Assembly (NCBI GenBank): GCA_033808805.1
Contig: JAPXMY010000009.1
Coordinates: 21,642 to 85,641 of the forward strand
Direction: 5' to 3'
Source: UBA1783 sp033808805
Lineage (GTDB): Bacteria > Bacillota_I > Bacilli_A > Erysipelotrichales > Erysipelotrichaceae
Length of the DNA: 64,000 nucleotides
How positions within the stretch are numbered: position 1 is the stretch's first letter; every line of letters begins with the position of its first letter. Of the stretch, positions 17,169 to 24,603 are shown one piece after another. A program made the position numbers and the translations under genes. The notes under the pieces were generated by a model. It saw only the letters and a program-made list of their open reading frames with translations, did not search any database and was not told the DNA's origin.

Positions 17169-18398
17169 CTATTTCCTTTTATTTTCTTCTTTTCTTTTTA
17201 AGCTGACTTTTAAAATAGTTAATGAAACCAGTGAAGCAACCGATACTACCAGCATTGTCGTAAAGATAATTTTATTTAAATTATCACCGGTAGGTGGCAC
17301 AACATCTGGGTCTGCTGGAAGCTTATAATAATTTATAAATTCGGTTGTATGATAAGAAATGTCATATTCCCATTCATTGTCAGCATAGAAGCTGTTTGCC
17401 TGCTGTAAGGTGTCAAAAATCCTATACGTTGAAACTCCACCACTATCAATTACTACATCTAAAATCTTTTCCTGCTGATTAATCTCAAAACCCTCTGGCG
17501 TGTTAGAAGTTTGTTTTAAAATAAATCTATATAGTTTGGTTTCACCTTGAAATGGATTTTTTTCTAAAATATTTTCTAATAAAGTTTCTATTTCAGCAGC
17601 AGTGAACATTGATTTGGAAATAATTAAATAGTTACCATTTCCATCAGTTGTTTGTTTCATAATGATGTCTCTATTGATAGTGCTGACCAGGTAAGTCACA
17701 CTCATAGCTTGCTGCAATCCAAATTGCTGAGTATATCTAAATGTATTGAAGTCATAATTATAAAGACATTCAACATCTTTTGATGGATTTAAGAATCTAT
17801 AGGCAATCGTATCTTCAGGCCAGTTATTATCTCTTCCCAATTGCATTAAGGCTGCATCAGCCTTTTCCTCTGGAGTTGGTTCTCTAAAAATTGCTCTTTC
17901 AGAGTTGTTATCGGTTAATAATTCTCCCCATCCATAGTTTAACAAAGCATCAAATAAACCAAGTCTATTTACAGTATTCTCATAATCAAAGACATCTCCG
18001 CCTAAATATTGCCCTATTTCCTCATAATATTGATTGTTTTCGTTAAATACTACATTACTCACATGTATTGATAAACCATCTGTATTACCTTTTTCAACAA
18101 TGCTGTTATTCCAGTTAGAAATTGAAGGTATCTCTTCACCAATTCCCCATTTTTCATAATCAGTTACTTCTACCACCTCTACACTAAAAGTAACATTGGG
18201 GATTTTGGTTTTATCTGGTGCGTTACTCATATCGATTGATAGATAATGAAAAAGTGATCCCCATAAATTAGGTCCAAAATGGACATTGTCATCTGTGTTT
18301 CTTGCTTCTGGACTAATTATCATAGTTGGAATGATAATTGCAAATGCCATAATGACACTCATTATTTTTATTAGCATTTTTCTAATATTTTTACTCAA
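17169..18398 (-). CDS. Secreted, probably sortase-anchored surface protein
   Basis: 409 residues: signal peptide (about 1-34, with KKIMSVIMAFAIII-type core), a long extracellular part with no family I recognise, and a C-terminal sorting-like signal VPPTGD (367-372) followed by a hydrophobic span and the basic tail KRKEENKRK. The Pro-x-Thr-Gly order fits a non-canonical LPxTG signal. The ectodomain is acidic, cysteine-poor and rich in Asn/Tyr. No sortase gene is nearby. An upstream hairpin at 18470-18512 may belong to its leader. Confidence 0.78.
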   Translation of the reverse strand: MSKNIRKMLIKIMSVIMAFAIIIPTMIISPEARNTDDNVHFGPNLWGSLFHYLSIDMSNAPDKTKIPNVTFSVEVVEVTDYEKWGIGEEIPSISNWNNSIVEKGNTDGLSIHVSNVVFNENNQYYEEIGQYLGGDVFDYENTVNRLGLFDALLNYGWGELLTDNNSERAIFREPTPEEKADAALMQLGRDNNWPEDTIAYRFLNPSKDVECLYNYDFNTFRYTQQFGLQQAMSVTYLVSTINRDIIMKQTTDGNGNYLIISKSMFTAAEIETLLENILEKNPFQGETKLYRFILKQTSNTPEGFEINQQEKILDVVIDSGGVSTYRIFDTLQQANSFYADNEWEYDISYHTTEFINYYKLPADPDVVPPTGDNLNKIIFTTMLVVSVASLVSLTILKVSLKRKEENKRK

Positions 18399-18469
18399 CT
18401 TAATTTACCTCCCGCTATTTATAAAATAAGTTAAATGATTTTCATATGCTTTTTGATTCCTAACAAAAA

Positions 18470-18515
18470 AAAACTGACTTCCTGATTCTAATCAATCTAG
18501 GAAGTTCATGTTTTA
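18470..18515. terminator. Hairpin upstream of the surface protein gene
   Basis: GACTTCCT (18476-18483) pairs with AGGAAGTT (18499-18506), extended by AAAC...GTTT and an inner GATT/AATC. It is either a second terminator for the operon ending at 18690 or a leader structure of the gene starting at 18398. Confidence 0.45.
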
Positions 18516-18634
18516 AAAATCTCAATTTTTTAAAAATCATAAAACATATTAATTACCCGACTAATTATATTATATAAGCATTAAAATGTAAAATATTTAA
18601 TAAACAATTCTGGTAAATGATTTCCAGTATAAAA

Positions 18635-18666
18635 AAAGGTACCTATTCAATCGTTTAGGCACCTTA
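18635..18666 (-). terminator. Terminator of the glycine-rich membrane protein operon
   Basis: AAGGTACCTA and TAGGCACCTT form a near-perfect stem with T-rich sequence on the minus-strand 3' side, 25 nt after the stop of the gene at 18690. Confidence 0.65.
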
Positions 18667-18689
18667 TAAAATACTAATATTCAAGTCTT

Positions 18690-20144
18690 TTAATCTAGAA
18701 AATAACTGGCAATTTTATCATAACTATCTAATACTTCACTATAAGGTACACCCATGTACTTTGCCAGCTTTACAGAACCATCCAAGGCTTCTTCAATGTT
18801 TGGATCAAAAGCAGCTGATATAATTTCCATGTATTCTGCAAAGCGAATATTCATTTGTTCAACTAACTGATGATATTCTATTGCAAGTTTTTGATCCAGT
18901 TCTTCAAGCTCTGCAAGATGTTTTTTAATAATTTCCTGTTCTTTTTCTGATAGGCTATCCTTGGCAATTTGATACATCATTGTGCCTACAGCATTGCCTA
19001 TAATTGCTCCAATAACAGGAACAGGAATCATAGCCTGTCCTATAAGAGAAGACAGCGCACTGACGGACGCATCCAAACAGAGTATCTCAGCATTTTCAAT
19101 AAACTGAATCTCGTCAATAGTACCTTTTCTAAATAGATATGCCTGCTCTGCAACCCCAAAAGCAGCGGTAGTAACTGCAGTAGCAACAGCTGCTGGAGTT
19201 TGGGTAAGGTTGGTAAGTGTGTAAATGCTTACACCTCTAATTCCACCTTTGATGGTTCCTTTAGCAGTATCACCTGTAATTTCTATCCAATCTTCTTGAT
19301 TGAATTCATTTATTTTTTTGCCTTCTTTTCTTTTTCTTATTACAGCTGTAATAAAAGTTGTAGCTCCTTCACTCACAGCAGCAACAACAGTTGTTTTTGT
19401 TCCTTCAGCTAAAGATGGTTTGCTTTTTTGATGAGCAATATCTCTCTGCTTCTGGTCTACTTTCTTTAAATGCTCTTTTTCATTTTGAAAAGTTTCAGCA
19501 ATTACACCTTTTTGAACCTCTTTATATTCTAATATTGATGGTTCCAGCTTGTCTGGGTCAATATTGTTGGTTTTAAAAAAATCATGTACAAGTTTCCACT
19601 GCCTTAGTGAAAATTCTCCTGTTGAAGTAGGCAGTTTGTTGGCTAATTCCTCAGGAATTTCAAGGTATTCCATTATCTTGTCATAATAGTCCTTTGGTAT
19701 CTGGTATTTATAACCAGCTTCCAGATATTTCGGATAAAGTTTCAGATGTTGTTCTATCGCCCTCAATGACAGATTGCCACCATCTTGAACAAACTTTTGT
19801 TGAATCGTTTCCAGACCACGAATAAAATCATCCGGTCCATTATCATTAATCCAAATATAAACATCTGGATTGCCAACAATGCGCTGACGAGCATTTCCGA
19901 TACCACATTCTGCTACTTCAGCAATAAACCCATGCATTCCCTTGTCGCCACCACGATTTCTAAAAATGATGTCCTCTTTAATTGAACTAAAGGCATTGTC
20001 AATCGATTCCATTGCAGATTTTAGATTTACATCTTGTTTTGATAATGCTTCGATCAATCTGTCAAAGCGGACCTTATTTAGATAATCAACCCAGGAAGAC
20101 ACTGCCTGTTCTTGAGTGCTTTTAATTAACTTTTCATTATCCAT
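18690..20144 (-). CDS. Uncharacterised protein with glycine-zipper membrane segments (second gene of pair)
   Basis: 484 residues. Residues about 1-235 are soluble and alpha-helical, with a striking well-formed segment GGDKGMHGFIAEVAECGIGN (64-83) and WINDNGPDDF; then a basic linker; then small-residue-rich amphipathic stretches VVAAVSEGATTFITAVI, TAKGTIKGGIRGVSIY and ALSSLIGQAMIPVPVIGAII, typical of proteins that insert into or perforate membranes; a coiled coil and acidic tail close it. No signal peptide. I cannot name the family. It lies 10 nt behind the gene at 20155 and so is in one operon with it. Confidence 0.8.
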   Translation of the reverse strand: MDNEKLIKSTQEQAVSSWVDYLNKVRFDRLIEALSKQDVNLKSAMESIDNAFSSIKEDIIFRNRGGDKGMHGFIAEVAECGIGNARQRIVGNPDVYIWINDNGPDDFIRGLETIQQKFVQDGGNLSLRAIEQHLKLYPKYLEAGYKYQIPKDYYDKIMEYLEIPEELANKLPTSTGEFSLRQWKLVHDFFKTNNIDPDKLEPSILEYKEVQKGVIAETFQNEKEHLKKVDQKQRDIAHQKSKPSLAEGTKTTVVAAVSEGATTFITAVIRKRKEGKKINEFNQEDWIEITGDTAKGTIKGGIRGVSIYTLTNLTQTPAAVATAVTTAAFGVAEQAYLFRKGTIDEIQFIENAEILCLDASVSALSSLIGQAMIPVPVIGAIIGNAVGTMMYQIAKDSLSEKEQEIIKKHLAELEELDQKLAIEYHQLVEQMNIRFAEYMEIISAAFDPNIEEALDGSVKLAKYMGVPYSEVLDSYDKIASYFLD

Positions 20145-20154
20145 AGTCTAGTCT

Positions 20155-20916
20155 TTATTCAATATTCTTGCTTAATGAATATGCCATTGATTTGGTATTG
20201 TTTACTAACACTCCCAGTTTTATCTGCTGATCTTTTGATATTGAATTAAAATCTTTGCCATTATTGTCAAGGCATTCATAATACTGATTATTTAATCTAT
20301 TGCGCAATTCCATCAATTCATCAAGCAACTCTTGAATTTTAGCACTTACTTGCTTGGTTAAAGCCGTATTATTTTTTATTGCTTCAATTTCTTCCTTTTT
20401 CTTTTTATCCAATTTAATTTTGTTGACACTGAATAAAAAAATAGAAGAAAGTAACGAGACTCCAGCTATTGTCCATCCAACAGGGCCAGATAAAGCAATA
20501 AGTGCTTTTCCAGCTGCTATTCCGCCACCACCTGCTGTCAGGGCGCCGCCGCCTAACCACGCCAGAGCTGCACTTTTTGCTGCTGCTCCACTCAATGCTG
20601 ATATTGCTGTGCCGGTTGATGCGGTACCAAAGGTTGTGGCTACCCACATTGCGACTGATGGAGCAATGCTGACAACTGCAGTTCCTGTTGCTACTCCCAC
20701 ACCTGCTCCCAGGGCAGATTTTTGCGCTTTTTCTAATTCTTCTTTTGCAAATTCACTGATTCCGATAAATGATTCACGATGATTTCTGATTTCAGCTATT
20801 TCAGCCGCAAACTCTTTTGGACTGTTAGCGATACTGTTGATTAAATTTTCTATATGTAGAATCAAATCAATAGCACGAAGTCTTTCCCAGAAAAGGGTAT
20901 TTCCCTTATCACTCAT
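20155..20916 (-). CDS. Glycine/alanine-rich membrane-active protein (main reading frame of split gene)
   Basis: 253 residues from the first ATG. A helical N-terminus (HIENLINSIANSPKEF) is followed by a 100-residue block of Gly/Ala/Ser-rich hydrophobic sequence (about 65-165, e.g. WVATTFGTASTGTAISALS) resembling ApoL/pore-former-like glycine zippers, then a coiled coil. No ribosome site precedes the ATG, and the same frame stays open for about 40 more codons upstream with well-formed protein sequence (KKLNDILVASLDEYNAAYT), up to an A8 run. The true gene therefore probably starts at 21205 and is broken by one base. Function unknown. Confidence 0.75.
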   Translation of the reverse strand: MSDKGNTLFWERLRAIDLILHIENLINSIANSPKEFAAEIAEIRNHRESFIGISEFAKEELEKAQKSALGAGVGVATGTAVVSIAPSVAMWVATTFGTASTGTAISALSGAAAKSAALAWLGGGALTAGGGGIAAGKALIALSGPVGWTIAGVSLLSSIFLFSVNKIKLDKKKKEEIEAIKNNTALTKQVSAKIQELLDELMELRNRLNNQYYECLDNNGKDFNSISKDQQIKLGVLVNNTKSMAYSLSKNIE

Positions 20917-21031
20917 TATCGTATAAGCAGCATTATATTCATCTAATGATGCTACTAATATATCATTAAGTTTTTTTCTAGCTTCTTTTTCCTTTTGTTG
21001 TTTTTCTTTTTCTGGTTTACTATCTTCTATT

Positions 21032-21205
21032 TCAGGTTTTACTTTTTTTTACAACAGCTTTTTTCTTTGTTTTTTCTTTATCAGTTTTAGATACATTTTT
21101 AGGTTTAGTCTTTATCTTTCTGGTAGTTTTTTGACTCTTTTCAGTTAATTCAACTGCTTTAGTTTTAAGTTTATCAACTGTTTTTGCTAAAACTTTATTT
21201 GCCAT
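21032..21205 (-). pseudogene. Lysine-rich N-terminal fragment of the split membrane-protein gene
   Basis: ATG at 21203-21205 with AAAGGA 8 nt upstream opens a 57-codon frame, MANKVLAKTVDKLKTK..., rich in Lys/Thr, that stops at TGA (21032-21034) just after a run of eight A (minus strand; T8 at 21043-21050 on the plus strand). With seven A the frame would run through into the protein ending at 20155, giving about 349 residues. Either a frameshift mutation, an assembly error in the homopolymer, or a slippage site that sets expression. Confidence 0.65.
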
Positions 21206-21341
21206 GATTTTTATCCTTTCTAACAGAAATTTTGAATTTAAATAATCTTTCTATCTCCATTTAAAACTATTTGATTCAAATTCTCTTATGCTCTATATAG
21301 TCAATTATGTCACAATTCTGCTTGACAGACAATTAAGAAAA

Positions 21342-21378
21342 AAGCAATACTGCCTTATTTTTGCGGTATTGCTTTTAT
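21342..21378 (-). terminator. Terminator of the SDR gene
   Basis: AAAGCAATAC (from 21342) pairs with GTATTGCTTT, with T-rich flanks, between the SDR stop and the next minus-strand operon. Apart from this hairpin I see no other feature in 21206-21469. Confidence 0.75.
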
Positions 21379-21469
21379 AAATTTTCATTGTTTAATAGAT
21401 ATCGCAAAATACTTTATATTGTCGATTTTCTATTTTATAGCGAAAATAATTTAACCTGATCAATATTAA

Positions 21470-22255
21470 CTAGATACAAGTATAACCGCCATCAACAGCG
21501 ATGATTTGACCTGTAACATAGCTTGATTCTTCAGCAGCTAAGAATACTGCAGCTGAGTTCAATTCACCTTCGTTACCATAACGTGCCATTGGTACAGTTC
21601 TATTAGCAAATTCCTGGAAGAAATCGCTATTTAATGTTTCAGTTGTTAATTCAGTATAGAAGTAACCTGGACAGATACAGTTTACTGTAACACCTGATTT
21701 AGCTAATTCAGCAGCTGCACCTTTTGTGAAGTTAACAACAGCGCCTTTAGTTGCATGGTAGGCAATTGTAGGAATAGCCAGGTTTCCAACTATACCATAG
21801 ATTGAAGAAATATTAATTACACGACCGAATGTTTGATTGCCTGCTTCAATATTTTCTTTCATGTATCCAGCAAATGCTTTTGTAACTGCAAATACTGAAG
21901 TTAAGTCTAAATTAACTGTAAAATCCCAGTCTTCTCTTTTGAAATCAACAAGTGGTGTTCCAGTTCCTCTTTCACCACCAGCATTGTTAATGATAACTTC
22001 ACAATGTCCAAATGTTTTCTTTGTTTCTTCAACTGCATTAGCAATTGATTCTGCACTTGTAATATCACATGCTACTGGTAAAACTTTAACTCCGTATTTT
22101 TCTGACCATTCTTTTGCACTTGCTTCTAAACGCTCTAATCTTCTTGCCATAATAACAAGATCCGCACCAAGTTTTGCAAATCCTTCAGCCATCTGTTTTC
22201 CTAAACCAGATGATGCACCAGTGATTGCAACTACTTTTCCTTTAAAATTAAACAT
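21470..22255 (-). CDS. Short-chain dehydrogenase/reductase
   Basis: 262 residues from ATG 22253-22255 (AGGAGG at 22265-22270; the longer in-frame start lacks one). Classical SDR: TGASSGLG (12-19) for NAD(P), NNAG (90-93), catalytic Ser150/151, Tyr166 and Lys170 (YHATK), and the PG motif CICPGYFYT. Closest feel is gluconate-5-dehydrogenase or 3-oxoacyl reductase-like. It is divergent from an old-yellow-enzyme gene across a 315-bp region with paired repeats, so the two may reduce the same keto/enone substrate; that is inference. Confidence 0.9.
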   Translation of the reverse strand: MFNFKGKVVAITGASSGLGKQMAEGFAKLGADLVIMARRLERLEASAKEWSEKYGVKVLPVACDITSAESIANAVEETKKTFGHCEVIINNAGGERGTGTPLVDFKREDWDFTVNLDLTSVFAVTKAFAGYMKENIEAGNQTFGRVINISSIYGIVGNLAIPTIAYHATKGAVVNFTKGAAAELAKSGVTVNCICPGYFYTELTTETLNSDFFQEFANRTVPMARYGNEGELNSAAVFLAAEESSYVTGQIIAVDGGYTCI

Positions 22256-22305
22256 ATTGAATAACCTCCTCTTTTTCAAATATTTATTTCCATACGTCAT
22301 TTACA

Positions 22306-22334
22306 ATTCTACACTTTTTTAAAATCTATTTCAA
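22306..22334 (-). promoter_or_regulatory. Candidate promoter of the SDR gene
   Basis: On the minus strand TTGAAA (22334-22329) and TAGAAT (22311-22306) with a 17-nt spacer, about 50 nt before the SDR start. Confidence 0.55.
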
Positions 22335-22358
22335 TGTAAATCAAGCAATTTATACTCG

Positions 22359-22519
22359 CTTGTGAATTTTTTAGCTTTTAAAACTTGTGGTTTGTTAATT
22401 TAACAGGGACTTAAAGATTTAAATTGCTTTATAAGTAAAATAATTTGATTTTTTACAAATTTGTATTAATTTATTTCATTATTGTTGACTTGTGAAATTA
22501 TTTTAAAAATAGACTTGTG
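22359..22519 (+). repeat. Four CTTGTG repeats in two pairs spaced 25 bp
   Basis: CTTGTG begins at 22359, 22384, 22489 and 22514: two pairs, each with a 25-bp period, in the region between the divergent SDR and oxidoreductase genes. Three of the four read CTTGTGAA or CTTGTGAAA. The last copy overlaps the -35 of the rightward promoter; the first pair lies behind the leftward promoter. A 12-bp palindrome TACAAATTTGTA is at 22454-22465. They look like regulator half-sites. Confidence 0.6.
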
Positions 22520-22544
22520 AAAAAATTGTTTAACATTGTACAAT
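22515..22544 (+). promoter_or_regulatory. Candidate promoter of the OYE-type oxidoreductase gene
   Basis: TTGTGA (22515-22520) and TACAAT (22539-22544), 18-nt spacer, followed by the ribosome site AAAGGGGGA. Confidence 0.5.
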
Positions 22545-22570
22545 AAGATGAGGACAAAGGGGGAATAATA

Positions 22571-24508
22571 ATGAATTATCAAAAATTGTTTACTCCAGTG
22601 AAAATAGGAAATATGGAAGTAAAAAACAGACTGGTCATGTCTCCAATGGGAACAAACTCTGCTTTTACCAGCGGACGTAAAGATGATCAGGAAATTGATT
22701 ACTTTGTAAGACGTGCCAAAGGTGGAGTTGGTATGATTATCAATGGCTGTCAGATGTTAAATGAAGTTATTGCTCAGGGAACAATGGAAGGTTACTTGGA
22801 TAGCTTCAGTGTTTTGCCTGCTCTAACTTCAATGGTAGATGCTGTTCAAAGATATGGCACAAAGATTGTCTGTCAGATTTCTCCAGGAACTGGTAGAAAT
22901 GCTTATCCAGATACTTTAGGTCAGCCACCAATCAGTGCTTCAGCAATCCCAAGTGCTTTTGATCCAAACGTTATCTGTCGTGCTTTAACTAAAGAAGAAA
23001 TTCAGGATATTATGAAAGGTACTGAATTTGCGGCTGGTTTAGCTAGAGATGCTGGTTATGATGCTATTGAAATTCATGCTCATGCCGGTTATCTGATTGA
23101 CCAGTTTATGAGTGCCTGCTGGAACAAACGTGAAGATGAATATGGTGGAAGTCCAGAAAATCGTGCTCGTTTTGCTAGAGAAATGGTTGCTGCCTGCCGT
23201 AAAGCAGTCGGACCAGATATGCCAATTTTATTTAGAATTGCTTTAGACCATCGTTCTGAAGGTGGAAGAACAATTGAAGAATCTATGGCTTTACTTGAAG
23301 CATTGGATGATGGCAATATTGATGCATTTGACATTGATGCAGGATGTTATGATTCTTTAGACTACATCTTCCCTCCTTCTTATTTGGGAACTGCCTGTAT
23401 GGATTATGTCTGTAAAGAAGCTAGAAAGCATACTGATAAACCATTACTGAATGCTGGTAACCATGATCCAGAATCAGCTGTTCGTTTAATTGAATCAGGA
23501 GAAGCAGACTTTGTTATGATGGGTCGTCCATTAATTGCTGATCCAGATCTACCAAACAAACTGATGAATGGTTTAAGAAATGAGGTTCGCCCATGTATTC
23601 GCTGTAATGAATTCTGTATTGGACGTATTTGGAACAATCACACCAAGTTAGGTTGTGCAGTCAACGTTGAAGCGATGGAAGAAGTTCGTTTCCAGATTGA
23701 AAAAACTGAAAATCCATTAAATGTTGTTATCGTTGGTGCCGGTCCTGGTGGCTTGGAAGCTGCTCGTGTTGCTGCTGTTGCCGGTCATAAAGTAGCTATC
23801 TATGATAAGGGGTCTGTACTTGGAGGTACAATGCGTACTATTGCAACTTCAAACTTCAAGGAAAAGATTGCTGAACTTGCCAGGTACTATGAAGTAAAAT
23901 TAGCTAAATTAGGTGTTGAGATTCATCTTAATACTGAAGTTAAAGGCGATGAAGACTTCTTAGAAAAAGCTGACAGGATTATTGTCGGTACTGGTGCTGT
24001 CCCATTCAAACCAAATATTCCAGGTGTTAACTGTGATAAGGTGATTGATATTGTCTCTGCTCATGCTAATGAAGAATTAATCAAGGGTGATAATATTGTT
24101 ATCTGTGGCGGTGGCTTATCTGGATGTGAAGCTGCTCTTGAGTTAGCTGAAGAAAAAGGAAAGAATGTAACTGTTGTCGAAATGCTAGGTGAAGTTGCCA
24201 AAGATGCAATGTTTATTAACAAGATTACTCTATTTAATAAACTGGCAGAAAATAATGTTACAATATTAACCAACACTAAAGTTGTCGGTATAACTGATGA
24301 AGGTGTGGAAGTTGAAACCGCTGATGGCAAGAAATTCTTACCAGCTGATACCATTATTTCATCATTCGGTATGAAGCCTCTTACTGAAGTGGCTGATAAA
24401 ATCAGTGCAAAATATCACAACAAGACTAGAAAAGTTGGAGACTTGTACAAACTAGGTAAAATTGGAGATGCTATCCGTCAAGGATATTACGCAGGCTCTT
24501 CAATCTAA
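22571..24508 (+). CDS. NADH:flavin oxidoreductase, old yellow enzyme with Fe-S and FAD domain (2,4-dienoyl-CoA reductase/BaiCD/BaiH-like)
   Basis: 645 residues in the three-cofactor layout: an FMN TIM barrel with the substrate motif HAHAGYLIDQFMS (169-181), a 4Fe-4S site Cys342, Cys345, Cys349, Cys362, then an FAD domain starting VGAGPGGLEAAR and an inserted NAD(P) domain with CGGGLSGCEAA. Such enzymes reduce carbon-carbon double bonds next to carbonyls: dienoyl-CoAs, bile-acid enones, steroids, flavonoids. It has its own promoter and terminator, with an SDR divergent to it. The exact substrate cannot be assigned; no other bile-acid genes are present. Confidence 0.92.
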   Translation: MNYQKLFTPVKIGNMEVKNRLVMSPMGTNSAFTSGRKDDQEIDYFVRRAKGGVGMIINGCQMLNEVIAQGTMEGYLDSFSVLPALTSMVDAVQRYGTKIVCQISPGTGRNAYPDTLGQPPISASAIPSAFDPNVICRALTKEEIQDIMKGTEFAAGLARDAGYDAIEIHAHAGYLIDQFMSACWNKREDEYGGSPENRARFAREMVAACRKAVGPDMPILFRIALDHRSEGGRTIEESMALLEALDDGNIDAFDIDAGCYDSLDYIFPPSYLGTACMDYVCKEARKHTDKPLLNAGNHDPESAVRLIESGEADFVMMGRPLIADPDLPNKLMNGLRNEVRPCIRCNEFCIGRIWNNHTKLGCAVNVEAMEEVRFQIEKTENPLNVVIVGAGPGGLEAARVAAVAGHKVAIYDKGSVLGGTMRTIATSNFKEKIAELARYYEVKLAKLGVEIHLNTEVKGDEDFLEKADRIIVGTGAVPFKPNIPGVNCDKVIDIVSAHANEELIKGDNIVICGGGLSGCEAALELAEEKGKNVTVVEMLGEVAKDAMFINKITLFNKLAENNVTILTNTKVVGITDEGVEVETADGKKFLPADTIISSFGMKPLTEVADKISAKYHNKTRKVGDLYKLGKIGDAIRQGYYAGSSI

Positions 24509-24518
24509 AATTAAAGAA

Positions 24519-24570
24519 AAAGGTTGTAAACTACTTCTCATTTCAAAGTAGGCTTACAGCCTTTTTTATT
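24519..24570 (+). terminator. Intrinsic terminator of the oxidoreductase gene
   Basis: AAAGGTTGTAA...CTACTT pairs with AAGTAG...TTACAGCCTTT (G-U pairs allowed), then a T-rich tail. Confidence 0.75.
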
Positions 24571-24603
24571 TTAAGAAAACAAAATCAATATTCAAATAAA
24601 CAA

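Noticed and set aside
20354..20782. Plus-strand frame of 142 codons rich in Ala/Pro
   Set aside because: It is the antisense of the Gly/Ala-rich membrane protein block; its composition is what that antisense would give.
21470..24508. Bile-acid 7-dehydroxylation (bai) operon
   Set aside because: Only the OYE and SDR families match; baiB, baiE, baiF, baiG and the rest are absent, and the gene order differs.
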